Positions 1-9,097 of a DNA stretch of 64,000 nt are shown here, piece by piece. The notes under the pieces are model-generated. The model searched no databases and was not told where the DNA came from. It was given only the letters and a program-made list of their open reading frames with translations. The first letter of the stretch is position 1; each line of letters begins with the position of its first letter. Source of the DNA: Evansella vedderi (lineage in GTDB: Bacteria > Bacillota > Bacilli > Bacillales > Salisediminibacteriaceae); NCBI RefSeq assembly GCF_030813435.1, contig NZ_JAUSUG010000005.1, forward strand, positions 1 through 64,000, written 5' to 3'. Made by a program: the position numbers and the translations under genes.

Positions 1-30
1 ATAGTCTATAACAAATTAGGAGAATTCACC

Positions 31-762
31 ATGTATTATTACGTAGAGCAAATTAGTTACTTTTTGAGAGAACCCTTTATGAATGCAGCGAATTCTATGG
101 AATCCATTCCTATTATTTTTGCATTATTAATTGGTTTAGTTGGAGCAATGGCCCCTTGTCAATTTTCAAGTAATATTAGTGCCATTACTTTATACGGGAC
201 ACAATCCTTAAATAAAGGAATTTCTTGGTCCAATACTATTTTCTTCGTTTTAGGAAAAATAGTGGCTTTTTCAGGTCTTGGATTCATTGTGTTCTATCTT
301 GGACAGGAGTTTCAGCAGCAGCTACCACTATTTTTTGAGCCTATGCGAAAGGTTATAGGACCAATATTAATATTGATCGGAATTTATATGTTAGGTGTAT
401 TTAAAATGAAGTGGACCCTGAGTCTTTGGAAACAGCAGTCCACAGAGAAGAAAAGAAAAGGAAAATGGGGAGCATTTATGCTGGGCTTTAGTTTTTCCTT
501 AGCCTTTTGCCCAACCATGTTTATCTTGTTTTTCGTGTTGCTAATGCCAATGACGTTATCAACTGCATATGGAGCAGTACTGCCAAGTTTATTTGCCATT
601 GGAACGTCGATTCCTTTTATCATTGCCATTTTATTAATCTGGTACTTAGGACTAAGCGGTAAGGTGTTGAAAAAAGGAAGAAAAGTGGGCCTCATCGTCC
701 AGCGAGTGGCCGGAAGTATCATGATATTAATTGGGATATTGGATATTTTAACCTTTTGGTAA
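31..762 (+). CDS. CcdA/DsbD-like (TauE/SafE-type) membrane protein
   Basis: A 243-residue integral membrane protein with about six hydrophobic segments. It has the two cysteines expected in the transmembrane electron-transfer domain of the CcdA/DsbD family: C43 in an APCQ motif of the first core helix and C160 in an AFCPTMF motif after a lysine-rich cytoplasmic loop. Proteins of this kind pass reducing equivalents across the membrane to extracytoplasmic thiol proteins; automatic annotation often calls them sulfite exporter TauE/SafE. The start has a good Shine-Dalgarno (AGGAG, 8 bases upstream). It stands alone, convergent with nadR, with an inverted repeat between. Partner and substrate cannot be read from the sequence. 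A second family member, a typical CcdA, lies at 51092-51838. Confidence 0.75.
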   Translation: MYYYVEQISYFLREPFMNAANSMESIPIIFALLIGLVGAMAPCQFSSNISAITLYGTQSLNKGISWSNTIFFVLGKIVAFSGLGFIVFYLGQEFQQQLPLFFEPMRKVIGPILILIGIYMLGVFKMKWTLSLWKQQSTEKKRKGKWGAFMLGFSFSLAFCPTMFILFFVLLMPMTLSTAYGAVLPSLFAIGTSIPFIIAILLIWYLGLSGKVLKKGRKVGLIVQRVAGSIMILIGILDILTFW

Positions 763-765
763 GAG

Positions 766-794
766 GTTGACTCAAAAGTGTTTTTTGAGTCGAC
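766..794 (+). terminator. Inverted repeat between convergent genes
   Basis: A 12-bp stem (766-777 pairing with 783-794, one G-T pair) with a 5-base loop lies between the stop codons of the convergent membrane-protein gene and nadR. It carries T-rich sequence in the 3' arm and probably ends transcription from one or both sides. The downstream T-tract is weak. Confidence 0.5.
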
Positions 795-796
795 TT

Positions 797-1336
797 CTAT
801 TCCTTTAATAAAAACCCGGCATCTCCTAATGCCTTCACAGCATCATCTATATCTTCTTCTGACTTCGCTTCAAGGGTATGGAGATGAATTCCATCCGTAA
901 GTTCTGATAAGTAGGATGCTTTCGTTTCCTTTATTCTTACCAAGAACTGCTTCACTTCTTTTCTGTTGCTCACCATGATGGAGGAGGTAAGGTCTCCGTA
1001 CACAGGATGTTCTATTTTTACATCCTTTACCGTTACCCCATGATCCACTATAATATTTAGCTCTTCTTCTGTTCGCTCTGGAGGGTGATAACAGGCAATA
1101 ATTCGAGAAAAAGGTAATGTTTTCTCGTCTCCTTCTGACAAAATATAACCTTGACTTGTTGCCATAATCGGGATGTTCTTTGCCTTTAACAGGGAAATAT
1201 CTTGAACAATAACTTGCCGGCTTACATTTAATTCTTCTGCTAAAGCACTTCCTGTTTGAGGTTTTTTTCGTTCCTTTAATAAACTTAATATCTTATATCT
1301 CCGCTCTTCCCCATACCATTTTTTCTTATTCTCCAA
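797..1336 (-). CDS. nadR: Niacin-responsive transcriptional repressor NadR/NiaR (YrxA)
   Basis: A 179-residue repressor. It has an N-terminal winged helix-turn-helix (around residues 10-65, with SRQVIVQDISLLK as recognition region) and a C-terminal 3H domain whose histidines are visible in CYHPPE, VDHGV and GIHLHTLEA. Family knowledge: the protein binds nicotinate and represses NAD de novo synthesis genes. The start is TTG, with a strong AGGAGGGG site 8 bases upstream inside the end of nifS, so the two genes overlap by 11 bases and are probably translationally coupled. It is co-transcribed with nifS and divergent from nadBCA, as in B. subtilis. Confidence 0.93.
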   Translation of the reverse strand: MENKKKWYGEERRYKILSLLKERKKPQTGSALAEELNVSRQVIVQDISLLKAKNIPIMATSQGYILSEGDEKTLPFSRIIACYHPPERTEEELNIIVDHGVTVKDVKIEHPVYGDLTSSIMVSNRKEVKQFLVRIKETKASYLSELTDGIHLHTLEAKSEEDIDDAVKALGDAGFLLKE

Positions 1337-2474
1337 TCACTTTCCCCTCCTTCTCATATACACAATTTACAATTCTAGTAGCTGTTTCTAGTATATCCTC
1401 TCGGGTATTATGAATTCCCATGGAAATTCGAAAAAAACGTTTGGCTTCTTGTGAGGTTCGGTGTAATGCTTTCATCGCTATGGATGGCTCTAGCTTTTCC
1501 GATTGACATGCACTACCTGTAGAAATACATATCCCATGACGATCCAATGTGAGAAGCATGTATTGCCCTTCCAATCCGTGTATTCCCATCCCGATAATAT
1601 GTGGGAGCTGATTTTCTATATCTCCTTCTACTTTTATTAAATGGGATATAGGTGACAACTGTTCAAGTAGCAGTTGGCGGAGTTCCCTCATATACTCTAA
1701 GTTTGCCTTCTGCTCCTTTTCCATATCCAGTGCAGCCGTTGTAAAGGCGGCAATGCCTGGTGTATTTAACGTCCCCTGTCGAAAACCACTTTCATGGGTA
1801 GTTAGTAAATCCGCCGGTTTCCACTTCACATTTTTGGATAAAAAGACAGCACCGACTCCTTTAGGACCGTAGATTTTGTGGCTAGAAATGGAGAGAGCAT
1901 CAAGCTGAAACTCTACCACATTAATAGGGATTTTTCCAAAGGACTGTACACAATCACTGTGAAAGATTACATCGTGCTTTTTTAGAAGACTACCAATCTC
2001 TTGCATCGGTTGAATAGTACCTATTTCTGAGTTCACATGTTGTATAGAGGCTAAGATAGTGTCCGGTCGTATGGCTTCTTCTAATTCATTTAATCGAACC
2101 TGTCCATCATTATTCACTCCTACGTATGTTACATTCACCCCATTATTTTCTAATTTATGAAAAAAGGAATGGACGGAGGGATGCTCCATCGTCGTTGTTA
2201 TCACATGATTTCCTCTATATTTATTCCCTAAATAAAGGGATTCCAACACCCTTAAATTGGATTCTGATCCACCACTTGTAAAAAAAATCTCTTGAGAATC
2301 TGCATGAAATAAATTCGCAATTTCTTTACGACATTGATTTAATAATAGCTTCGACTTTTCCCCTTGCTCGTGTAAACTGTTAGTATTTGCAAAGAATTCA
2401 GTGCTCGCTTTCACAAACGTTTCCACAGCATTTTGTGACATGGGTGTTGTTGCCGCATGGTCTAAATAAATCAT
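1326..2474 (-). CDS. nifS: Cysteine desulfurase NifS (NAD-locus type)
   Basis: A PLP-dependent cysteine desulfurase of about 382 residues. It shows an N-terminal YLDHAATTP motif, the PLP-lysine motif SSHKIYGPKG near residue 200 and the sulfur-carrying cysteine in STGSACQS near residue 320. In Bacillus this nad-linked NifS is needed for maturation of the [4Fe-4S] cluster of quinolinate synthase NadA, and the neighbourhood supports that role. I place the start at the second of two close ATG codons (2474) because the GAGGG ribosome site abuts the first ATG (2480) but sits 6 bases from the second. It overlaps nadR by 11 bases and is divergent from nadB. Confidence 0.93.
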   Translation of the reverse strand: MIYLDHAATTPMSQNAVETFVKASTEFFANTNSLHEQGEKSKLLLNQCRKEIANLFHADSQEIFFTSGGSESNLRVLESLYLGNKYRGNHVITTTMEHPSVHSFFHKLENNGVNVTYVGVNNDGQVRLNELEEAIRPDTILASIQHVNSEIGTIQPMQEIGSLLKKHDVIFHSDCVQSFGKIPINVVEFQLDALSISSHKIYGPKGVGAVFLSKNVKWKPADLLTTHESGFRQGTLNTPGIAAFTTAALDMEKEQKANLEYMRELRQLLLEQLSPISHLIKVEGDIENQLPHIIGMGIHGLEGQYMLLTLDRHGICISTGSACQSEKLEPSIAMKALHRTSQEAKRFFRISMGIHNTREDILETATRIVNCVYEKEGKVIGE

Positions 2475-2557
2475 TATCATCCCTCATTTTCGTTAGTAAA
2501 TATTTTCATAGACATGTAGATTTACGCCCCTTTAGAATGCCTTTTAAAAAAATGCTC

Positions 2558-2601
2558 TTGTCATTAGTTTAAATTTATGTAAATATAGGTGTCAAGACAC
2601 A
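2558..2601 (+). promoter_or_regulatory. Putative nadB promoter with NadR-type operator dyad
   Basis: The nifS-nadB divergent space holds a -35-like TTGTCA (2558-2563) followed at 16-17 bp by an A/T-rich -10-like element (TAAATA, 2580-2585). A perfect 12-bp dyad GTGTCAAGACAC (2589-2600) falls where transcription would start. A related half, ATAGACATGTAGA, lies at about 2508-2520 on the nifS side. NadR family repressors are known to act in this divergent region, so the dyad is the obvious operator candidate. The -10 match is weak, and NadR binding is inferred. Confidence 0.5.
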
Positions 2602-2622
2602 TGTAAAAAAGGGTGTAACGAA

Positions 2623-4233
2623 ATGAGTGATAAACAGGTCATTATCGTGGGATCGGGAATGGCTGCTCTCATTACTGCCGTAAGACTTTCCAAAGAAAAG
2701 AATGTGAAATTATTTACAAAAAACTTTTCCTCAGGTGGTAATTCTTGGCGTGCCCAAGGTGGTATGGCAGCGGCAATTCATGAGCAGGACCATCCATTTG
2801 ATCATTTGCAAGATACACTGGAGGCAGGGTGTTTTCATAATGATTCCAAAATGGTATCCATTCTTGTTGAAGAAGGAGTCGTCCGTACGAAGAAGTGGAT
2901 CGAACAAGGTATGGTCTTTGACAAAAAAAATGGCGATTTCTCCCTTGGAATGGAAGGTGCTCATCGTAAACGTAGAATTCTGCATGCTGGTGGCGATCAA
3001 ACAGGGTTCCATTGGATGACCTTTTTACACGAGCAAATAGCGATGCAATCAAACCTTCTAATCTATGAAAAGGAAGCTGTTATTGATTTCATCGTGGAAG
3101 AGGGCGAATGCAAAGGTGTTCTAACGAAGGATGGGGATGGTGAAATTCGAGAATACCTTGCTTCTGCTACTATTCTAGCGACAGGTGGCTGCGGTGGAAT
3201 TTTTGAAGCAACGAGCAATGATCCTACGATTATTGGTGATGGGATTGCCATGGCTTACCGAGCGGGAGCAGCCATATCTGACATGGAGTTCATGCAATTC
3301 CATCCAACCCTTATTAAATACAATGGAAAAGTCATTGGATTAGCCTCGGAAGCTCTTCGGGGAGAAGGGGCAAGGCTTGTTGATTCCAGTGGGAAATTCA
3401 TTATGGAGGGAAAACATCCCTTAAAGGATTTAGCTCCAAGAGATGTGGTTGCACGTGTCATTGAACAGGAAACGAAACAAGGTAATCAAATTTACTTAGA
3501 TATAAACCCTATTAAAGACTTTGAAAATTGCTTTCCTGCGATCTATTCTATGTGTAAGAATTCACAAATTCCATTAGAAGAGGGAAAAATTCCAGTTACC
3601 ATTGGAGCTCACTTTTTAATGGGGGGAGTAATGACAGATTCCGTTGGAAGAACAACCATACCACGTTTATTTGCCGTTGGTGAGGTTGCCAGAACAGGGG
3701 TGCATGGAGCCAATCGCTTAGCCAGCAACTCGTTATTGGAAGCCCTTGTCTTTTCCGAAAGAACAGCAGAGTTTATTTTACAAACACATTCTCAAGCCTC
3801 CTTCAATGGCAAAAAGGGATTTGTTAAGGGAGGCATCAGGAAACCTTCCTACAGTTCATTGCATCCGTACCATACGAAAGGGGAAATTCGGAAACGTGCC
3901 ACTTATGCCCTTGGAGTGGAAAGGAATGGGGCTGACATGGGTGAACTTATTCGTTGGCTTGAGAGTTCGAATCAAATAGATTTGCATATAAACAACGACC
4001 GCAGTCAGTGGACCAATGAGGAAATACAGTGTTCTAATATGCTGATTACCACTTGGTTAATGGCAAGCTCTGCTTATCAACGTACAGAAAGTATTGGAGC
4101 CCATTTTCGTGTAGACTACCCAACTCAAGATAAACGGAAATGGCTGGGAAAACAAATAATGAGGGAGCTTGAGACAGATATCAGATTAAAGCGAGTAGGA
4201 AGGGGAGCATCCAATGAACAAGCTATTACTTAG
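2623..4233 (+). CDS. nadB: L-aspartate oxidase NadB
   Basis: A flavoenzyme of 536 residues, normal for the family, oxidising L-aspartate to iminoaspartate, the first step of de novo NAD synthesis. It has an N-terminal FAD dinucleotide-binding motif (VGSGMAALITAVRLSK), the AQGGMAAA segment, an HPT motif near residue 230, RDVVAR, and the late FAD-contact block VHGANRLASNSLLEALVF typical of the succinate dehydrogenase/fumarate reductase flavoprotein family. The ribosome site is weak (GGGTG 8 bases upstream). Its 3' end overlaps nadC by 20 bases, so nadB, nadC and nadA form one operon divergent from nifS-nadR. Confidence 0.96.
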   Translation: MSDKQVIIVGSGMAALITAVRLSKEKNVKLFTKNFSSGGNSWRAQGGMAAAIHEQDHPFDHLQDTLEAGCFHNDSKMVSILVEEGVVRTKKWIEQGMVFDKKNGDFSLGMEGAHRKRRILHAGGDQTGFHWMTFLHEQIAMQSNLLIYEKEAVIDFIVEEGECKGVLTKDGDGEIREYLASATILATGGCGGIFEATSNDPTIIGDGIAMAYRAGAAISDMEFMQFHPTLIKYNGKVIGLASEALRGEGARLVDSSGKFIMEGKHPLKDLAPRDVVARVIEQETKQGNQIYLDINPIKDFENCFPAIYSMCKNSQIPLEEGKIPVTIGAHFLMGGVMTDSVGRTTIPRLFAVGEVARTGVHGANRLASNSLLEALVFSERTAEFILQTHSQASFNGKKGFVKGGIRKPSYSSLHPYHTKGEIRKRATYALGVERNGADMGELIRWLESSNQIDLHINNDRSQWTNEEIQCSNMLITTWLMASSAYQRTESIGAHFRVDYPTQDKRKWLGKQIMRELETDIRLKRVGRGASNEQAIT

Positions 4234-5053
4234 GGAACAATTACTCCATTTTTATAAAGAGGATATAGGTTTTGGGGACAAAACCTCGGAAAGCATGTTT
4301 ACGAATGAAAGAAGCAAAGCTATTTTTTTAGCTAAAGAAGACGGAGTTTTTTCTGGAGAGATAGTATTAAGGGAAGGCTACAAAATACTAGAGGAAGATA
4401 TTCATTTAACATTATTAAAAAAAGATGGTGACAAGGTTTCCGTGGGAGATGTGATCGCAGAGGTAGAAGGTCCAACCATTGATATATTATCAACCGAACG
4501 GGTTTTATTAAATCTTGTACAGCGAATGAGTGGAATTGCCACCTTAACAGCGAAGGTTGCGGAGAAGCTAGCAGGTTCCAACACAAAGGTTTGTGATACT
4601 CGAAAGACAACTCCTGGACTAAGGATGCTTGAAAAGCATGCAGTATTTTGCGGTGGTGGATCTAATCACCGACTACGGTTGGATGATGCGGTGATGATTA
4701 AAGATAATCATATTGCTCAATGCGGTTCCATCCTCGATGCAGTAAAACGGGTTCGAGATCATGTAGGGCACACCATGAAGGTTGAGGTGGAGGTGGAGTC
4801 ATTAGAAGCATTAAGGGAGGCCATTGAAGCAAAGGCAGATATTATAATGTTTGATAACTGTACGATGGAAGAAGCAATGGCGTGGTGTAAGGAAACACCG
4901 AGTCATATTATAACCGAGGTTTCTGGAGGCATTACTATGGAGACCGTTGAGGAGTATGGAAAAACTGGCGTAGATTATATTTCCATCGGTGCCTTAACAC
5001 ATTCTGTGAAAGCGTTAGACATCAGTCTTGATATAAAGGGATTGGAGGAGTAA
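4214..5053 (+). CDS. nadC: Nicotinate-nucleotide pyrophosphorylase NadC
   Basis: A quinolinate phosphoribosyltransferase of 279 residues, converting quinolinate and PRPP to nicotinate mononucleotide. The active-site signature is intact: DTRKTTPGLR, then HAVFCGGGSNHR and DAVMIKDNHI in the middle of the protein. The alpha/beta-barrel strands EVEVE and IMFDNC and the C-terminal ISIGALTHSVKALDISLDI are also clear. The start overlaps the nadB end by 20 bases, with AGGAAGGGGAG upstream as ribosome site. The next gene, nadA, begins 3 bases after its stop. Confidence 0.96.
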   Translation: MNKLLLREQLLHFYKEDIGFGDKTSESMFTNERSKAIFLAKEDGVFSGEIVLREGYKILEEDIHLTLLKKDGDKVSVGDVIAEVEGPTIDILSTERVLLNLVQRMSGIATLTAKVAEKLAGSNTKVCDTRKTTPGLRMLEKHAVFCGGGSNHRLRLDDAVMIKDNHIAQCGSILDAVKRVRDHVGHTMKVEVEVESLEALREAIEAKADIIMFDNCTMEEAMAWCKETPSHIITEVSGGITMETVEEYGKTGVDYISIGALTHSVKALDISLDIKGLEE

Positions 5054-5056
5054 AAC

Positions 5057-6160
5057 ATGGGGACAATCAATTTATTTGAAAGCTTACAAGCAACGATTCC
5101 AGAGGAATATAAAAAGCGATCCACATTAGAGTTGGAGGCCCGGGTTAATGAAATCAAAAGTAAATTAGGTAAGCGTTTATTTATTCCAGGGCATCATTAT
5201 CAAAAGGATGAGGTCATCCAATTTTCAGATGCTACAGGAGACTCCTTACAGCTGGCACAGATTTCTGCTGCAAATCAGGAAGCGGAATACGTTGTATTTT
5301 GTGGTGTACATTTCATGGCCGAGACGGCTGATATTTTAACTGGGGAAAATCAAACGGTTGTGTTACCAGATATGCGTGCGGGCTGTTCGATGGCGGATAT
5401 GGCAAATATGGAGCAGACAGAGCGGGCATGGGGGAAGCTTGTGGAACGTTATGGTGATACGATTATCCCATTAACTTACGTAAACTCCACTGCTGAAATT
5501 AAAGCATTTGTTGGGAAAAATGGTGGGGCAACCGTCACCTCTTCCAATGCAGAAAAAATGTTGAAATGGGCTTTTAGGCAGAAGAAACGAATTTTATTTT
5601 TACCAGATCAGCATTTAGGTAGAAACACAGCATTTGATCTAGGGATCCCATTGTCAGATATGGTAGTTTGGAACCCTCGAACAGATGAATTTGAAGGAGA
5701 CGCCCATGATGATGTAAAGATGATTTTGTGGAAGGGGCATTGCTCTGTTCATGAAAACTTTAGGTTAGAGCATGTGGAAGATCTTCGTGCAAATGAGCCA
5801 GACCGAAAAATATTAGTTCATCCTGAGTGTACCCATGACGTTGTGCGAGCTTCAGATTTAGACGGTTCCACAAAATACATTATTGAGACGATTGAGCAAG
5901 CACCAGCAGGAAGCAAGTGGGCCATCGGTACGGAGATGAATCTAGTAAATCGACTAATCGATAGTCACCCAGATAAGGATATTGTTTCCTTAAATCCTGA
6001 AATGTGTCCTTGCTTAACGATGAACCGCATTGACTTGCCGCATTTTGTTTGGGCTTTAGAGCAAATTGAAAAGGGCCAACCAGTAAACGAAATTCGTGTA
6101 GATGCTGCCATTGCAAAGGATGCTAAGCTAGCTATTGAACGGATGTTTGAGAATGTGTAG
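5057..6160 (+). CDS. nadA: Quinolinate synthase NadA
   Basis: A 367-residue quinolinate synthase of the long Bacillus-type form. It condenses iminoaspartate with dihydroxyacetone phosphate using an oxygen-sensitive [4Fe-4S] cluster. Candidate cluster cysteines are in [10 protein letters not shown], in HPECTHDV and in the C-terminal [11 protein letters not shown]; in the long Bacillus form this last segment is reported to be redox-active. The substrate motif [10 protein letters not shown] is present near the N-terminus. Last gene of nadBCA, followed by a clear terminator. The nearby nifS is the likely sulfur source for its cluster. Confidence 0.96.
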   Translation: MGTINLFESLQATIPEEYKKRSTLELEARVNEIKSKLGKRLFIPGHHYQKDEVIQFSDATGDSLQLAQISAANQEAEYVVFCGVHFMAETADILTGENQTVVLPDMRAGCSMADMANMEQTERAWGKLVERYGDTIIPLTYVNSTAEIKAFVGKNGGATVTSSNAEKMLKWAFRQKKRILFLPDQHLGRNTAFDLGIPLSDMVVWNPRTDEFEGDAHDDVKMILWKGHCSVHENFRLEHVEDLRANEPDRKILVHPECTHDVVRASDLDGSTKYIIETIEQAPAGSKWAIGTEMNLVNRLIDSHPDKDIVSLNPEMCPCLTMNRIDLPHFVWALEQIEKGQPVNEIRVDAAIAKDAKLAIERMFENV

Positions 6161-6188
6161 TAGATTAATATAATATGTAAGAGTTTCT

Positions 6189-6225
6189 GAACTCCTTGTC
6201 TAATGTAGATGAGGAGTTCTTTTGG
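6189..6225 (+). terminator. Rho-independent terminator after nadBCA
   Basis: An 8-bp perfect stem GAACTCCT/AGGAGTTC (6189-6196 with 6212-6219), followed by TTTT, 28 bases after the nadA stop. Confidence 0.8.
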
Positions 6226-6451
6226 GTTTATAGTACGGGATCGATAGGGATGGATAACGAGGCATTGACGTTTACATTCAAATTAGGTTGATGAAACGCA
6301 AAGATGGGAGAGACAGAAGATAGCTTCCGTCTAACTGTCATTTTTTTCCCCAATTAGAAATATAGTTAACTTAGGGATAAGCACCACCTACCTATGATCC
6401 CAAAAATTAAACTGTTCACCACATCACAAAGTTACAAATATTATAAATTCG

Positions 6452-6480
6452 TTGTCAATTCAGAAAATATTACCTATAAT
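6452..6480 (+). promoter_or_regulatory. SigA-type promoter of the acyl-CoA/leucine catabolic operon
   Basis: TTGTCA (6452-6457), a 17-bp spacer and a perfect TATAAT (6475-6480). The predicted start is near 6487, about 110 bases before the first ATG. The roughly 220 bases between the nadA terminator and this promoter hold nothing I recognise. In B. subtilis the equivalent yng genes are known as mother-cell (SigE) genes; here a vegetative-looking promoter is the best visible candidate, without excluding a second one. Confidence 0.7.
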
Positions 6481-6500
6481 TAAATTACTTGGAGATAATC

Positions 6501-6518
6501 TGAACGAATGCTCAGTCA
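6501..6518 (+). promoter_or_regulatory. FadR-like (TetR family) operator
   Basis: The 18-mer TGAACGAATGCTCAGTCA starts about 14 bases downstream of the predicted transcription start. The B. subtilis FadR operator as I recall it is TGAATGANTANTCATTCA; this site differs at 3 of its 16 specified positions. Its position is ideal for blocking transcription, with acyl-CoA as the expected inducer. The regulator gene itself is not in the window. Confidence 0.55.
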
Positions 6519-6595
6519 GTAAAGTGGTCAGGTTGTTTCCTTTTATTTCGAATGGAAATGTAAGCCTTTACATGTTAAAGAATGGGGGAAAATGA

Positions 6596-7744
6596 ATGGA
6601 TTTTTCATTTACAAAAGAGCAACTGATGATTCGGGACATGGTTAAGGAATTTGCAGAAAAGGAGATAGCACCACTAGCTGAGGAGCTAGATCGGACGTCA
6701 CAATTTCCAATTGAGAACTTTAAAAAGATGGGGGAGCTTGGACTATTAGGCATTCCTTTTCCTGAAGAATATGGGGGGGCAGGAGGGGATACACTTTCCT
6801 ATATTTTAGCTGTGGAGGAGATTGGAAAGGCATGTGGCGGTACAGGGCTTAGTTATGCTGCAGCAGTTTCCCTAGGTGCTGCACCACTATTTTATTTTGG
6901 AACAGAAGAACAAAAACGTGAGCACCTTGTTCCTTTAGCGAAAGGGGAAAGCTTAGGTGCATTTGGACTGACGGAGCCAAATGCAGGTTCAGATGCTGGT
7001 GGAACTCGGACGAAAGCTGTTTTAGATGGGGATTATTATGTGATAAATGGAGAGAAGTGCTGGATTACCAACGCTAGCTTTGCAAGAACCGTGATTATAA
7101 CAGCTGTAAACGGAACGGATGAGAGAGGTAAAAAGAAAATATCGGCTTTTATTGTCCCTACAGACACTAAAGGTTTAACCATTCGAGCGGAGTATGAAAA
7201 AATGGGGGTCCGTGCTTCAGATACGACGGAAATCATTTTAGAAGATGTAAGAGTCCCAAAAGAAAATATACTTGGCGACCTAAATAAAGGATTCGGACAA
7301 TTTTTATATACATTAGATGGAGGTAGGATTTCTATCGCAGCATTAGCTCTTGGTGTGGGAAGAGCTGCCTATGAAGCAGCACTCCAATACAGTAAAGAAA
7401 GAAAGCAGTTCGGGAAACCGATCGGAAGCTTCCAAGCCATCCAGTTCAAACTAGCGGACATGGCTATGGAGTTGGAGCTGGCACAGAACATGATCTATAA
7501 AGCAGCTTGGTTAAAGGACCAAGGAAAACCTTTCAAGAAAGAAGCAGCTTTTGCTAAACTATTCGCTTCGGAAGCAGCAACAAGGGCATGTAATCAAGCT
7601 ATTCAAATTCACGGTGGTTATGGATACATGCGGGAATATCATGTGGAGCGTTTCCTGCGAGACGCAAAGCTTCTAGAAATCGGTGAAGGAACATCTGAAA
7701 TTCAACGTATGGTTATTGCTCGAGAAATTGGCTGTCCAAGATAG
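6596..7744 (+). CDS. yngJ: Acyl-CoA dehydrogenase (YngJ-type)
   Basis: An FAD-dependent acyl-CoA dehydrogenase of 382 residues with the family blocks [15 protein letters not shown], the CWITNA region, [15 protein letters not shown] and the C-terminal [20 protein letters not shown]. As first gene of the operon it would make the alpha,beta-enoyl-CoA, probably isovaleryl-CoA to 3-methylcrotonyl-CoA. The catalytic base appears to be E364 in IGEGTSEIQ, the short/medium-chain position. Classical isovaleryl-CoA dehydrogenases have a non-acidic residue there and use a glutamate in the G helix, where this protein reads LDGGRIS. The exact substrate is therefore open. A GGGGG site precedes the ATG, and the next gene follows after 11 bases. 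Confidence 0.9.
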   Translation: MDFSFTKEQLMIRDMVKEFAEKEIAPLAEELDRTSQFPIENFKKMGELGLLGIPFPEEYGGAGGDTLSYILAVEEIGKACGGTGLSYAAAVSLGAAPLFYFGTEEQKREHLVPLAKGESLGAFGLTEPNAGSDAGGTRTKAVLDGDYYVINGEKCWITNASFARTVIITAVNGTDERGKKKISAFIVPTDTKGLTIRAEYEKMGVRASDTTEIILEDVRVPKENILGDLNKGFGQFLYTLDGGRISIAALALGVGRAAYEAALQYSKERKQFGKPIGSFQAIQFKLADMAMELELAQNMIYKAAWLKDQGKPFKKEAAFAKLFASEAATRACNQAIQIHGGYGYMREYHVERFLRDAKLLEIGEGTSEIQRMVIAREIGCPR

Positions 7745-7755
7745 GGGGAAACTTT

Positions 7756-9090
7756 TTGTTTAAGAAATTACTCATTGCAAATAGAGGGGAAATTGCAGTA
7801 AGAATTATTAAAACATGCAAACGATTAGGAATTAGGACGGTTGCTGTTTATTCAGAGGCAGACCATGAGAGTCTCCATGTAAAAGTGGCAGATGAAGCAG
7901 TGAATATTGGAGGGCCCAGGGTAAATGAAAGCTATTTAAATATGGATTCTATTCTTCAAGCTGCTGAAGAAACAAACGCGGATGCCATTCACCCTGGCTA
8001 TGGTTTCCTATCAGAGAATGCCACCTTTGCAAGGAGAGTGGAAGAAAAAGGGATTTCCTTTATCGGTCCAAAGGCAGAGGTCATACAGCAAATGGGAAAT
8101 AAAATAGAAGCAAGAATGAGGATGGAAAAAGCCAGTGTTCCAGTAATACCAGGTGTAACCTTAAGGGATACGGATGAAAGAACGGTAATAAAAGCAGCGA
8201 GGCAAATTGGCTATCCCATTATGGTAAAGGCCGCTTCCGGAGGTGGAGGCATCGGGATGCAAAAGGTGGAGCATGAGGATGAGATAATGAAGGTCGTTTC
8301 CTCTGTTGTGAAAAAATCAGAAACTTTTTTTGGATCGGGAGATATCTACCTTGAAAAATATATTGAAAATCCAAGACATATTGAAGCCCAATTAGCAGGG
8401 GATATGTATGGAAATGTAGTTTGTCTAGGAGATAGGGATTGTTCCATTCAACGGCGGCACCAAAAAATTATTGAAGAGGCACCTTCCCCGTTTTTATCCC
8501 AAGAAGGAAGGGAAAGGTTATATAACGTTGCAGTTTTGGCAGGAAAATCAATTCAATATACCAATGTAGGTACTGTAGAGTTTTTAGTAGATGAAGAGGA
8601 AAATATATATTTTTTAGAAATGAACACACGTCTGCAGGTGGAGCATCCTGTTACAGAGGAAACCACAGGTCATGATCTTGTGGAATGGCAGTTAAACATT
8701 GCTGCTGGAAAAGAACTTCCTCCAGTTAATGATATTCAAGGTCATGCTGTTGAGGTTCGGATATATGCAGAGGATCCGGTTACATTTTTTCCATCACCAG
8801 GAAAACTAGAAAAATGGTCCTTTCCACAAATGGAAAACATCCGCTTTGATTTTGGAGTTAGTGAAGGGAGTACAGTTACACCCTTTTACGATCCTATGAT
8901 TGGAAAGGTAATTTCGAAAGGTAATACAAGGGAAGAAGCTATCGATTTACTTATTTACTGCTTAGAAAAGTCGAACGTTCAAGGAATAAAAACGAATATT
9001 CCAATGTTGATTAGTTCTTTAAATAATGCTGTTTTTCGTGACGGGAAAGCTACAACGGATTTTGTTAATCGTCATATAAAAGGAAATTAA
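7756..9090 (+). CDS. yngH: Biotin carboxylase subunit of acyl-CoA carboxylase (YngH-type)
   Basis: An ATP-grasp biotin carboxylase of 444 residues, about the size of AccC and lacking its own biotin domain. Domain order: pre-ATP-grasp KKLLIANRGEIAVRI at the N-terminus, ATP loop MVKAASGGGGIGMQ, DRDCSIQRRHQK, and the EMNTRLQVEHPVTEE catalytic block. It carboxylates the biotin on the small carrier encoded at 9237. The start codon is TTG, giving FKKLLIAN, with AGGGGG 8 bases upstream. Unlike the next genes in the operon, it is separated from its biotin carrier by 146 bases that contain a palindromic repeat. Confidence 0.9.
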   Translation: MFKKLLIANRGEIAVRIIKTCKRLGIRTVAVYSEADHESLHVKVADEAVNIGGPRVNESYLNMDSILQAAEETNADAIHPGYGFLSENATFARRVEEKGISFIGPKAEVIQQMGNKIEARMRMEKASVPVIPGVTLRDTDERTVIKAARQIGYPIMVKAASGGGGIGMQKVEHEDEIMKVVSSVVKKSETFFGSGDIYLEKYIENPRHIEAQLAGDMYGNVVCLGDRDCSIQRRHQKIIEEAPSPFLSQEGRERLYNVAVLAGKSIQYTNVGTVEFLVDEEENIYFLEMNTRLQVEHPVTEETTGHDLVEWQLNIAAGKELPPVNDIQGHAVEVRIYAEDPVTFFPSPGKLEKWSFPQMENIRFDFGVSEGSTVTPFYDPMIGKVISKGNTREEAIDLLIYCLEKSNVQGIKTNIPMLISSLNNAVFRDGKATTDFVNRHIKGN

Positions 9091-9097
9091 TCTTATA

